Of a DNA stretch of 64,000 bases, positions 39,048 through 50,200 are shown in pieces. Source of the DNA: Paralichthys olivaceus. Its lineage: Eukaryota; Chordata; Actinopteri; Pleuronectiformes; Paralichthyidae. The notes below the pieces were generated by a model, which saw only the letters and a list, made by a program, of their open reading frames with translations, was not told the origin of the DNA and ran no database searches. How positions within the stretch are numbered: the stretch's first letter is position 1; each line of letters opens with the position of its first letter. The DNA is taken from assembly GCF_024713975.1 (NCBI RefSeq), contig NC_091115.1, positions 5,268,001-5,332,000 of the forward strand, written 5' to 3'. The position numbers and the translations under genes are program-made.

Positions 39048-41288
39048 TCACACCAGCACACGTCTGATGTTGCGCGTAAACTTGGTCTTGAGGTTGGTTT
39101 GGATCAATGCTATAGGAAATAAATTAAAAAAAGTAAAAATAGATTATAGATTCTCCATGTGGTGTTTCAGGATTCCCTTTTTAAGAAAATAACAGAGCAA
39201 TGCAGCTGAGACTCATCTTGTAACAACAATGTGATGCTAATAATAGGCACCCTATAACAAAAAAAACCCTGTCGTAAACATAGCACTCTCATTAATCAAC
39301 ACATATGTTTAATTTGTATAAAAAATATTTTGACCTTTTGCAGTGTGTGTGTGTGTGTGTGTGTGCAGCTCTGTTTCAAACTCTGCTAAGCTAACAGCTG
39401 GTGGTTGCACCTTCATATTTAATGAACAGTTGTGTTGAGCTTTGCATCTAACTCTCACCAAGAATGTCAGTGTACATTAAGTCAGCATACAACAATGTGA
39501 CCCGTGTACTCAACTGCATATAACTTAATTACGAGGAATAGTTTCTGATGATTGTATGAAACAATTATTTGAAATGCGCCTGTGAATCGACAAATGCGTG
39601 TAAATAATCACAAATTACAAATAAAAGAGCAATTAAAATAAAATGTCAGTTTTTTCTCTTTTCTTTTAAACATGATCTAACCTCCGAAGTCCAGAGTGTA
39701 GGAGTTTGCGTTCACTTTGAAGATCATGGTGCCGTTGGGGTCTTGCTGGAACATTTTCTCAATGTCATCGCTGGTACCTGAGGGTTCATTTGCACTTCTC
39801 TGTAGAAACAAGTTTAGCATTGAGTAGCTTAGCACTATTATTCATATTTTATACATATATAATATTTTGTAAACACCACTCTGCAGGGAACCCACCGTGT
39901 TTTTGAAGTTGTGCCAAGTTCCTCTGTCTCCCTCAAACTGCCACTGTGGTTTGGTGCCCACAGCAGTATTCTGAGAAACCGATTTGCCTTGAGAAACCCT
40001 GTTACAACAACATTGTGTAAATTATCTTATATATGAATTTGCATAAGTGAATAAGGTTAAGGCACAGGAAGCACAAACACAACAGGGGTCACCTGACAAC
40101 TGCCCCTGGGCAGAGAGCTACTCTGTAATAACTATTATACCTTACCTCACACTTTTTCTAAAATTGGCTTTTAATATCTATTTTAACTGGACTGACATTT
40201 GATCGGTTTGTTTAACAAATTAAGAAACCACAAAACTCACCCTGCCCCTGCTTGGCGCTGTCGGTAAAGTGGACGGCGAGTGACTTTCCTCTCTCTGTCT
40301 GAACTCACCTGTTGCATTTCTGATAAAAGACAAAAAGGAACAATGAGAAGAAACCAACAATGTTGTATGCAGTATTCAATAATATCCAAATTGACACTCT
40401 GTGATGGACATGTGAGAAAACCTCACCTCTGAATTTAATTTCAAAAGTTCTAGCACCAATGTTGAAAGTAAAAGAGCTCAATGGGTTACTCTGGAACTTC
40501 TGCTCTATGTCCGAGCTGTTCGCCGTAGTGGGATTTCCGCCTGGATCCTGGAATAGAAAACAAACAAATCGAAACATATTCAGACTTTGTGTTCAAAACT
40601 GTTCTATAAATGTATTTGTGCACATGTAAACAAAGCTTTGTGGCCCTTTACCTTGTCTCCGTACTTGACCCACTTACTATACAAAGTGCAGAACCAGACC
40701 CACTCAGTGTTTCCATCATCCAGACGTCTCACTCTCAGCTTTTTCCCACACACTGTCATCTTGTTGAAGTCGATGTTCACAGCCCTGCACAGAGACGAAG
40801 AAATAAATCTTCCACTGGCTCCCCTCCCAACTACCCAGAGGATGAGGTCAGTAAAATTCTATTTATTGCCATTACAGTAAATGCCGGCACCAACAGTAGA
40901 AAGTATAGTTCTCAATGCTCTCTTATTTTTCTGCATATAAAAAAAATAAAAATAATTTACAGTGAGCTCTTACCCAAACTTTGTGTTGTAGATTTTAATG
41001 CTTTGGGTGTGGGGCAGGCAGTACTGGGCCTCGATCACGTGATCATTATCAACATCCTTCCAGCCGGTGCCGTCATGCAACTGCCACTGATAGAGTCGGC
41101 CATCAGTAATCTTTCGATCTGGGGAAGATATAATAAATATAAAGATTATAAAATAAACAGAACAGACTGACAACATATGCAGTGATTATTGTTTCATTTT
41201 TATTTTAAGGGGGGCGAGAAACAACTTAATTATCACACTTTTCTTCTAATTACACTACATAGATAGATAGATAGATATATAGATATAC

Positions 41289-41334
<46 letters not shown>

Positions 41335-42741
41335 ACAGATAGATAGAGTAGACAGACAGAAAGATAGATAGATAGATAGATAGGAAAGCTTGGGCTCCCT
41401 CTTTAATGATCAACAGAAACATGTACAATATGTATGTGTGACTAACAGTATAACTCTTTGAATAACCAGACTAACAATATAAATACCTAAGACATAATTT
41501 AAACTAAACTAAGTTCTTATCCAGTCAACTTTTCTCTCGTCCTCCTCCTCACCTCTGGATGTAGAACGCTGTTTGGTGCCGCCGCCAGCCTGAGTGGACT
41601 TTCTTCCTTCTCTGGGGTGTTTCAGCTTACATCCGGACCCATATCGACAGTTTCCGCTCAGGGCAAACTTGCAGACGTGCCAGTAAGGGCACGCGTCACC
41701 GTCCCGACAGTGGCCCTTGTTGTAAAACCTGCAGGGCTCCTTCACTATAACCTTAAATTAAAAATATATGGGTTTTTTCATCACTGTAAATGATAATAAG
41801 TGATAATGACACTGATACAGTTTCCAACATCCTCTGTGTCAGTAAACAAACCTGAGTACCGGTGTCTGCATCTGAATCTTTGTCTCTGGCCGACTCATCA
41901 CTGGCCTCAGTGGGATCTTCATTGTCAGATGCTGTAAAAAAAAAAACACATTATGTGTTTATGTTAAATAGGTGCTTTTATTCATGATACCCAGTGTTTT
42001 AATGTACACATGAGTCAATATGATCTTTAGCCTGCTTTCAACGTGAACACACACTACATGGTCAAATTATATTTTAATGAAAGTGTAGCTCCAGCTATGA
42101 CACAATCATCCTCTGGGTTTAAGTCAACTTTTATATGAGATAAAACAGACGACATTACAATCATTTTATCTTGTACATTTAGAGAAGACAAGTTAAAGAG
42201 TAAAGTGAAAGTATGAGTGAAAGAAAGAGGGAGTGCTGGTCGTGGCTATAATCTCATCTGTCTCTTTCTCTCTGTCTCTCTCTATCTATCCATCTATCTA
42301 TGACTAATATAGCTGGCTAAATATATTACAAGCTGTACATGGTCATAGGTAAAAGTTGAATAATAATCAGTCTAGTATATATAGTTGCAACCTATGAACA
42401 CATATGGAGCTTTCTGAAAACTGAAAGTGAAACTTAATCAATTTAAAGGACTAAAGCTGTCATATATTATATTATACATTATATTAGAAAATAAAATATT
42501 AGAATATGAGTTATTCTGTTGATTTTGCTTTAATTTGATCCAGTGGCAACAAACACCGTCTCCACACACTGCTCTTGTCATGAGGCAGAGAAAAAACTAT
42601 AGTGATCAAAAGAAGCTGCAAGAAGCAAATAAACTCGCACATCAAATATTAATCAGATCACACACAGTCAACTCTGCAGGAAAAACAGTGAGCAATAAAA
42701 AGACTAATGTGGAGAAGCTACTCACCGTGAGCTGTCGCCAT
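39048..42741 (-). CDS. CCCH zinc-finger / triple-WWE protein (PARP12/ZAP-related, no PARP domain)
   Basis: Exons, 5' to 3': 42726-42741, 41852-41931, 41553-41751, 40974-41118, 40652-40784, 40427-40547, 40241-40319, 39896-39998, 39682-39799, 39048-39109. The frame is open throughout, giving 351 residues. After an acidic leader come two C-x7-C-x5-C-x3-H fingers (C39-H57 and C59-H77), then three WWE-like domains at about 100-165 (LYQWQLHDGTGWKDV), 170-231 (EWVWFCTLYSKWVKYG) and 275-348 (PQWQFEGDRGTWHNF ... TRNIRRVLV). Family knowledge: such fingers bind RNA, WWE domains bind ADP-ribose or poly(ADP-ribose), and relatives ZC3HAV1 and PARP12 are interferon-induced antiviral proteins. The ADP-ribosyltransferase domain is missing: a stop follows WWE3. 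It may be a reader or adaptor, not an enzyme. The 79-nt exon 40241-40319 is the least certain. Confidence 0.85.
39377..39475 (+). repeat. dispersed repeat fragment (partner at about 53265-53375)
   Basis: GCTAAGCTAACAGCTGG, a TTCATATTTAATGAACAG-like stretch and ATCTAACTCTCACCAAGAA match, in order, a teleost repeat. The copy near 53265-53375 has GCTAAGCTAACTGGCTG and CTCAACAAGAC in the same orientation. A GT dinucleotide run precedes it (39345-39364). Confidence 0.5.
41266..41382. repeat. (GATA)n microsatellite
   Basis: An imperfect TAGA/GATA tetranucleotide array with some CAGA variants, in an intron of the CCCH/WWE gene. Confidence 0.95.
42416..42435 (+). promoter_or_regulatory. ISRE-like site in first intron of the CCCH/WWE gene
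   Basis: GAAAACTGAAAGTGAAACTT contains overlapping GAAANNGAAA cores, the IRF/ISGF3 recognition form. It lies about 300 bp inside the first intron. Function is inferred. Confidence 0.5.
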
Positions 42742-42774
42742 CCTGAACTTGTTCACTGCAATGATACTTAAAAT

Positions 42775-42784
42775 GAAAACGAAA
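42775..42784 (+). promoter_or_regulatory. ISRE-like site upstream of the CCCH/WWE gene
   Basis: GAAAACGAAA matches the ISRE core GAAANNGAAA and lies 34 bp upstream of the ATG. It could sit in the promoter or 5' UTR. Confidence 0.5.
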
Positions 42785-42810
42785 AGAATCCCAGCAGTTT
42801 ATAATAAAGC

Positions 42811-42825
42811 TTTCACTTTCATTTT
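42811..42825 (-). promoter_or_regulatory. second ISRE-like site upstream of the CCCH/WWE gene
   Basis: On the minus strand it reads AAAATGAAAGTGAAA, containing GAAAGTGAAA. It lies 70 bp upstream of the ATG. Two such sites within 51 bp upstream of a PARP12/ZAP relative suggest interferon control. Confidence 0.6.
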
Positions 42826-43531
42826 GAGTCCTTCTAGGAAACCAGACCCACACACTTGTTAGCCAAGTTGCTGACGACTCATCTATTAATATCTGAAATG
42901 GAAAACGGACCCCAACGAGAGACTGAGCTTTAAAAAAGGTCACAACACAAGCCAAAAATATTTAACATTACTCAGATATGAAAAAATATATTTATGAATA
43001 ACATTTGATTCATTTTCGATTTCATGAGAACATGAAATGGAAAATGAAAGTGTCTCAAAGTTGTGCATGAGTAAATGTAAATGTTACTTTACCTCCATGT
43101 CAAGAAAAAAATATATATATACAGATTTATTGTGATGAATAATTATTGAAAGATAAAATATTTCCCTATTAAATATGTTTTCGCTCAAAAAATTGAAATA
43201 CTAAAATAAAATATATAAGTGTCTCATATTAGTGCATCTTCATGTTTCATTTTCTTACTATATCTTTAAATATGTATACTTTTAAATGTGTTTTTTGTCA
43301 AAAGTTACAAAAATAAAAAAAGTTATAAGTGATTATTTATTTCGCAGTGTGATAAACCCTCCACAGCGCTGGGTGGCGACAGTGAGCAGACTCTGCCTCC
43401 GGCACGTCCTGTTTTACGGACGTTCGTGAAGCAGCGAAGAAGAACGTAGGGTCCCTCGGAAGGAGGAACGAGCCACGAAGGACACTTGATAAAAAAAAAA
43501 AGGCCACAACAAAGAACGTCAGACGGGGAAG

Positions 43532-45846
43532 ATGGAGTTCCATGATCACGATTACATCAGCACCACTTCTCCCAGTGGCGCCCACGTGGACTTTATATAT
43601 AAAAGTAAGTATAAGCGAACTCAAGCTAGTCACAGAATCTATAACCACATTTAGACTGAAGTGCACATGTTCATCTGAAAGAGATAATCACTCCCTCAGG
43701 TTACCGCCGTCATCAGGCAGATGCTACACATGTTCTGTTCGAAGAATAAAGATTATCTATCATCCATCCATCTGTCCATCATCTATCCATCTATCATCTA
43801 TCCATCATCTATCCATCATCTATCATCTATCCATCATCTATCCATCTATCATCTATCCATCATCTATCCATCTGTCTATCATCTATCCATCCATCTATCC
43901 ATCCATCTGTCCATCATCTATCCATCCATCATCTATCCATCATCTATCCATCCATCTGTCCATCATCTATCCATCTATCATCTATCCATCATCTATCCAT
44001 CATCTATCATCTATCCATCATCTATCTATCATCTATCCATCTGTCTATCATCTATCATCCATCCATCTATCATCCATCCATCCATCTATCCATCTATCAT
44101 CTATCCATCCATCTATATATCATCTCTCATCCATCATCCATCCATCTATCCATCTATCTATCCATCTATCCATCTATCATCTATTATCTATCCATCTATT
44201 ATCTATCCATCTATCCATCTATCTATCATCCATCTATCCATCTATCTATCATCTATTATCTATCCATCTATCTATCATCTATCATCCATCCATCCATCTA
44301 TCTATCTAATAAACACATGCACTGTGTAATAACCAGCTCCGAGTGCAGTTTAATTTCCGTCAGGGTCTTTGTCTATCTTTTATCTTTCACTGAGCTCAAG
44401 AAGAGTGGACCGTCAGTTATTATTTTTATTCATATTTTTTCAACTCTCCAAGTATAAATTTAATTTCGTTTTTTTCCTCCTTTCTTCTCTCCCAGTGAGT
44501 CCACAAGAAGTTGAAGAGTTTGTGAAGCTGAGGGTTTGTAACTCCTCCCTCTTCTCTGGAAAAAGAAACACGTCCAGGCTGGCATGGAAGTACGTCATGG
44601 AGTCAAATGTATTAGAGAGTGAAAATAGAAAAGGTGACGGTGATGTAGCAGCAATACAAAGTACTACAATGGGATATTCTGCATATATGTCTATGTTTTT
44701 GAGGAGGTTCTATACAAAGGCACGACCCATTTTTACCTCCTATACGTATTTTAATACACTTTAAATTTTACACTTCTTCCATTGTTGAAACTGTTTATAT
44801 TACTGTAACCACTTCCTGATAGATTTTCTCTATTTCCATCCTCTTTGTTTTTATATTTTCACCAATGTCCTTCTGCAGATTTGAAGTTGTAGAATATTTA
44901 TTGGCATTTTATAACTAATAGCTCACTCGTGATATTTTCAGGGCCATTCTCAAGCATATGGGTTTACAACACAAGATGACCTTTAGTCAAGCATCTAAAA
45001 AATGGGAGAACATGAAGAAGAAGTACAAGGTAGTCCTTGTTTTAGATTTCTTTGGATTGATGAAACATTCGGACTAGTTTTCATCTTGACTTGATGTCAT
45101 CATCTGTTTCTCCACAGGCCCTGAAGAACCCCGCAGATGGGATGAAAGTGTTCCCTGAAATGTGGGCTCACTTTCACCTGATGGACGACGCCATAGAGGG
45201 TCGGCTGGAAGGCAGCGCCCCAACACTTAAGGTTTTCTCCGGTGATAAAGACAATTGTGATTTCTTACCCATCTCCAAGCCCAAGAAGAGGAGGAGGGTA
45301 TCCATGGGGATATCGCCCCCTATGACCTTGGTAGCAGACAGGCCCGAGATTGAGGTTTCACTGAACGGAGATGATGAGGAAGAGGAGGAGGAGGAAGAAG
45401 GAAGCCTGGACGTGAATCTCATCATGCAGGAGGTGGACAATGAGAGGAACGTGATGGACACCGAAAGACAGGTGATGGACAAGGAGATACGGCTGATGGA
45501 AAGGGAGCGGCTGGTACTGCAGAGGGAGAGGGCGGTGCTGGATCGGGAGGTCGCCACTCTGGAGCGAGACCGGGCCACGCTGGAGAGAGAGAGGGTGACG
45601 ATAGAGCGAGAGAAGGTGGTGCTGGAGAGGGAGAAGGCGATGGTGGAGAAGGACAAAGATGCTGTGTGCAGGGAGCGGCTGGCTCTGCAGCGGGAGAGAG
45701 CCAGGCTGGAGAGACTCTTTGCACCAAGAGAAACCACAGAGGAGGCTACGGGAAACAGCAGTGAGGTGAAAGACTCTCATGCTGTGGACATGGACAGGAA
45801 GGAGCGGTTTCTTTATTTGTTTGAAAAACTTATTGAAAGTTTTTGA
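43532..45846 (+). CDS. trihelix/Myb-like DNA-binding protein with charged coiled coil
   Basis: Exons 43532-43604, 44496-44589, 44942-45029 and 45118-45846 join in frame to 327 residues. Residues about 24-90 resemble a Myb_DNA-bind_4 (trihelix) domain: [36 protein letters not shown]. Then follow a probable nuclear signal KPKKRRR (139-145), an acidic run of Asp/Glu (170-179) and a long predicted coiled coil (about 190-286) built of [14 protein letters not shown]-type heptads. The C-terminus is [16 protein letters not shown]. The layout recalls MSANTD-type proteins. A role as a DNA-binding nuclear protein is inferred, and the exact gene name is not recognised. The ATG has good context (GAAGATGG). 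A poly(A) signal AATAAA lies at 46110-46115. Confidence 0.85.
43760..44310. repeat. about 550-bp (ATCC/ATCT)n satellite in intron 1 of the trihelix gene
   Basis: A long imperfect tetranucleotide array mixes CATC, TATC and TGTC units. It leaves long false open frames of Ser/Ile/His/Tyr/Pro residues. The array is bounded by intron 1, whose donor is at 43605 and acceptor at 44495. Confidence 0.95.
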
Positions 45847-45894
45847 CTGAAAAAATCTGTTTTATTCAACATTTCTGAGGTTTTTCCACTTTAG

Positions 45895-46055
45895 CTGCTC
45901 TCAGATCTGCTCTGAACATTCTCCACAGGGGCTGCATGTGTGAGCGCAAATGTCCGAGCGAGGGCCTCCAGACTTTCTGCTGACTTTTTCTGGCCTGTGC
46001 CCTAGCATAAAGTCGGCAGAAAGTTCGGAGGAGCCTCTGTGAGAACACCGCAGGA
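45895..46055 (-). repeat. dispersed repeat, second copy of the scyl2-intron element
   Basis: Its reverse complement aligns by eye with 25540-25665 over most of its length (GTGTTCTCACA, then GCAGAAAGTCTGGAGG and TTTGC..TCACACAT.CAGCC). It lies within the trihelix gene's 3' UTR. Confidence 0.5.
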
Positions 46056-46115
46056 GGATGGTGGGGGGGCGTTGATGACTTTTTCAACACATCACAGATG
46101 CAACAATTTAATAAA

Positions 46116-47279
46116 AAAACCAATGTGCTGTAAAAAACATGCAGAGTTCCGTTCCGTTCCTGAAAGTCTGGACCCAAACGTCTGCACATCGTCCAGAGGT
46201 CATGTATGAAAATGGCTGTTTCTTTAAAATCCTCACTTTTTCTTAAACCTGCAACTTCTCAATGAAAACGTTGAGCCACTCCTGGTTCAGAGAGGTCTTC
46301 AAAACAACTTTATTCACTTGTGGTTATTCCATACAGAGCACACAATAGCAAGCTATTAGCATTATTCTCAACCCCATCCACAATCAAAATCAACACCCCC
46401 CCTCCCAAATCAGACAATAGTCTTTAGTTGTTTGACTCTAGACATTAGAGCCGTTGGTAGAAGCTATTGTGCATGGTTGAAACATCATTTTTTGAAATGT
46501 AATATACCAAATATTGCAGTTCATGTAAAAAATCGTGTTTTTTTCAGAATATATATTTTTATATTACAGTACAGACTTTACAACAAATTATGATTTATTT
46601 AAATGCTTCTTTTATTGCATTAGATATTCAATTCACCTTTCGTTAAGCTCCAGCTTCAATAAGTTTATGCTAGTATACATTTCCAAAAGTGTTCAATTTG
46701 TTATTAATATTAATATAATTTTTATTTTTACAAAACAAACATCTTTAAACAATATTACTGGTTGTTTCTTTTGCCAGTCTTGTACAGAGAATAAACAGAA
46801 ACGTACATGTTGTAGAGGGTTGTTTTTTTTTTTAATAAACTGATTTCGCTGAATGTTTTCACTTCATCAAGTTGCGGAACAATTTGGCTTTTGACAAAGT
46901 TCTTGTTTGTAAATGTGTGTGTATTTGTATGTGTGTGTGTGTACATGTATTTTGGTTAGAATTACGTTTTCAGATGGTAATCAGTGTGTGTGTGTGTGTG
47001 TGTGTGTGTGTTGTACGGGACATAGAAGTCAGAACAACAGGAGCAACAAGGAGCAGTAGAGTGTGTATGTGCTTGATCACCAGAGTCTGACTCATAATTT
47101 ACGTGTTTGTGGTCGCTGATGAAATTAAATCTCAACACAAAGTTAATTTGTTATTATCTGAAGAGTCAAACAATGGTTTCTGTGTGTGTGTTTGTGTGTG
47201 TGTTTGGTCTTGTGTGTCAATATGTACAAAGGATGTGTGCATGTTGTTGCATTCGTGCAAGAGTATGTGTCTGTGTGGT
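46116..47279. other. convergent intergenic region
   Basis: This lies between the trihelix poly(A) signal and the epyc stop codon. It holds AT-rich sequence and GT dinucleotide runs (46919-46942, 46985-47011, 47179-47210), and probably the epyc 3' UTR. No gene is seen. Confidence 0.5.
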
Positions 47280-50200
47280 TTAAATGAGATCCCCGATGGG
47301 TATGCGGGGCAGGCAGACGTAAGCCTGCGGGGTCCTGCTGAGGTTGATGGGGTTGCCATCCAGGCGGATGTCCTCCAGCGCATTCCTGATGTAGTTGAAA
47401 TCTTTCAGGTTGCAGAACGTGTCCTCGTGCATCATTTGAATATTGTTGCGCTGCATTAAAGAGGAGGACACAGCGTGATACATAACTCATAGCTCAAACT
47501 TTATTTGTGATAGTTTGATGATTATAGATGAGAGTGGAGCACAGAGGGAGCGACGGCTGATCATGTAACTTTCTTTTAAACCTCCACCAAGGAAATTGTT
47601 TTAGTTAAGAGGACTATGCAAAAAGTACTGAACTGATTTCTAGGACTTCAGGTCAATATTCTCCCGATTTATACAATTTATTTTTATATCTATTAGGAAA
47701 TAGAAAGAGGATTAACCCTAAATGCTTTGAACGTTTCATCTTCAGTGTCGACCTTTCGGACAGCGATGAAATGTGAGGCCAAAGCCGACATACTGTACCT
47801 GTAGGTGTAGAGATCGCAGGCTGTCTGGCAGAGGCACAGGAACGTAGTCGATGTGGTTGTCTGTGAGGTACAGGTACAGCAGGCCGGTCATATCCTAGAG
47901 ACAAGGAAAACAAAGACACAGATCTTTATCATCCCGGATCTTTAGATGTCACCGTTTATGACAGAAACCTTTAAAGTAATGTTAAGAATATAAAACAGAG
48001 GAATGTGCTGTAAGATCTGCCTCCAGACGACTTTGTTCTCTACATATGTAACTTTACTATTTCTTTAACAGCTCGGTCACTGACGTTATACCAATGTTAC
48101 CAGTGTTAAATGCACTAAAACACTACTATGATGAGTCTGAGGGAGTCTGAGTGATAGCTGATATATTAAATATAAATGATATATGGCTTGGGTGTGGGAC
48201 AGTAACGTGCACGTACTTTGAACGCCTCTTTGTGCAGACCCTTGGTGCCGATGTTGTTGTGGCTGGCATCGATCAGGGTCATGGTCTCTGGGAGCCCAGG
48301 CAGCTGCGAGATGTGATTTTCCCGAATCACCAGCTCCTCCAGGTTGGGCAGACCCATAAATGCCGTCTCGTCGATGCTCGTTATCTCGTTGGCGGTTAAG
48401 TCGATCTTCTTCAGCTTGTCTGAAGGAAGGTGAGAAATGACACTCGGCGTTCACTGAGGGCCGATCCCTGGTCTAGCATTCACATGATTTCATTTAAGCG
48501 GGAAAACATACTCATGAAGGCGAAGTCGGACTTGTTGATCTTGGTGATTCTGTTGTAGCGCGCATAGAAGTGAGTGGTGTCTTTGGGCAGAGGTGGAACG
48601 CTATCCAGCTTCAAGTCATCACAGTAGACCGAACCACCAAGGCACGTGCACAGCAAGCAAGTGGGCATACCTGGAGTGCATGGATGAGAAGAAGGAGTAG
48701 AAGAAAAGAAGTGAGGGAGGTAAAGTGGAGGATAGTTCAGGGACTTGACCTCCCTCAAAGCTCAAAGAGCTTCTGATCCCCAAAGTCAAACAGAGTTAAG
48801 AGGAGATTTCATTTGATTCCTCTCTGAATTCTGTCCCGGTCTAGTTCAGTACTGACCTTCTCTGTCAACCACAGGCTCATCGGGCTCGTCGGGTTCGCCA
48901 GGCTCTGGCAATCCAGAGCTCACTGACCCTTCTACACCGCCAGTACCCTCCTGAGGGGTTTCTGGTGTAGTCGGAAGCAGCCCCTCCTCTTGTTAGAGAC
49001 AAGATCAGGTGTTAAAGAAACAGGTTAGATGAGCATGGAACAGGGAGTCTGGCAATCAGCAGCTCACTGTTTGCCGCTGTGGTTACGTTTCATCCAGTAT
49101 ATCGTCAGGTCATCGCTGCTAATATACTGAGTTTTTAGCATTTAGTGGATGAACGGGGGTTAAATGAAATTGTCTTTCGGTGTTAAAGACATAAAATGTG
49201 ATTTGCTGAGTGGGTGTGAAAAACATGATTGTTAGAAAAGAACAAACAACACTTTGAAGGGAAGTTATTCCAAATCTGTTTGTAGTATAATTTGGCTCGA
49301 TAAGTGGGTAGATAAAAACGGTGGACTTGGTATAAACATTGATGTGGAAGTAGTTCTTGAAGTTAATAAAACAGATTACTGCTCAAATAAAGCTTTTACA
49401 ATAAATCTAGTTCTAAAAATTGTAATTTCCAAAAAACTCAAAAATGCTACATCGGCTTGAGTCTTGTACTTTAAAGGTACTCTGTGGAGTTTTATTTACT
49501 TATATTCAGGTTGATCATTTTATTTTGTGTTATTACTTGATGATGTTCACATGCACTACTGTTCAGAAAACACATCTTTCCTCAGACTTTCCATTTCCAG
49601 ACATGTGAGATATAGTTTTAGATTTTTCTACACTTCCTTTAACATCTCTCACATAGAGCTAGAGAAGATACTGACCTTTGTCAATGTCAGGGAGCAGAAC
49701 AACCTCGGGGACCTCGGCGTCTCCAGAGCCAGAGACACCAGAGGCCCCAGAGGCTCCGGAGATGCCTAAGTCTCCGGAAACACCAATATCCCCTGAGGCC
49801 CCTGAGATTCCTGAAGCTCCTGAGAAATCCCCAGAAGCACTCGATGCCTCTTGGGGGATAGTGTCGGGAATGAGGGGCAGCTCTTCCTCTTGTTAGAGCC
49901 AAAGGTTGGGGTTAGGAGACACGCAGTTAGGAAGATAGACAATCAATCAACCAATTAACCAATCCATCACACGCACACTGTTAGAAAGATTGAATATGAG
50001 CAAATAAGTACGATCAACATTTAACTACATTTAAAAAAGAAGCAGTTAAATGGAATTTAAGACAATAAATCAACATAAATCACAGAGTTAAACAGATTAT
50101 TTATACACAGATCAACATCTGCTCTGTAAAGGTACTAACCTCCAGATAATAAAGTTACTCCAGAGTCCCCAGAAACCCCAGAGCTTCCGGAGGCCCCTGA

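Larger units (their letters stand above)
42742..43531. promoter_or_regulatory. shared upstream region of two divergent genes
   Basis: These 790 bp separate the start codons of the minus-strand CCCH/WWE gene and the plus-strand trihelix gene. The left end carries ISRE-like sites, the centre is very AT-rich, and the right end (about 43360-43531) is CG-richer and probably holds the trihelix promoter and 5' UTR. Confidence 0.6.

Noticed and set aside
43542-44329. Two long overlapping plus-strand frames of 202 and 255 codons
   Set aside because: They arise from the tetranucleotide array, which lacks stops in these frames. The amino-acid content is only Ser, Ile, His, Tyr, Pro and Leu, and the array lies in an intron.
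45174-45780. Three antisense frames of 101-187 codons in the trihelix last exon
   Set aside because: Repetitive coiled-coil coding DNA leaves the reverse frames open. The sense frame has domain and splice support.
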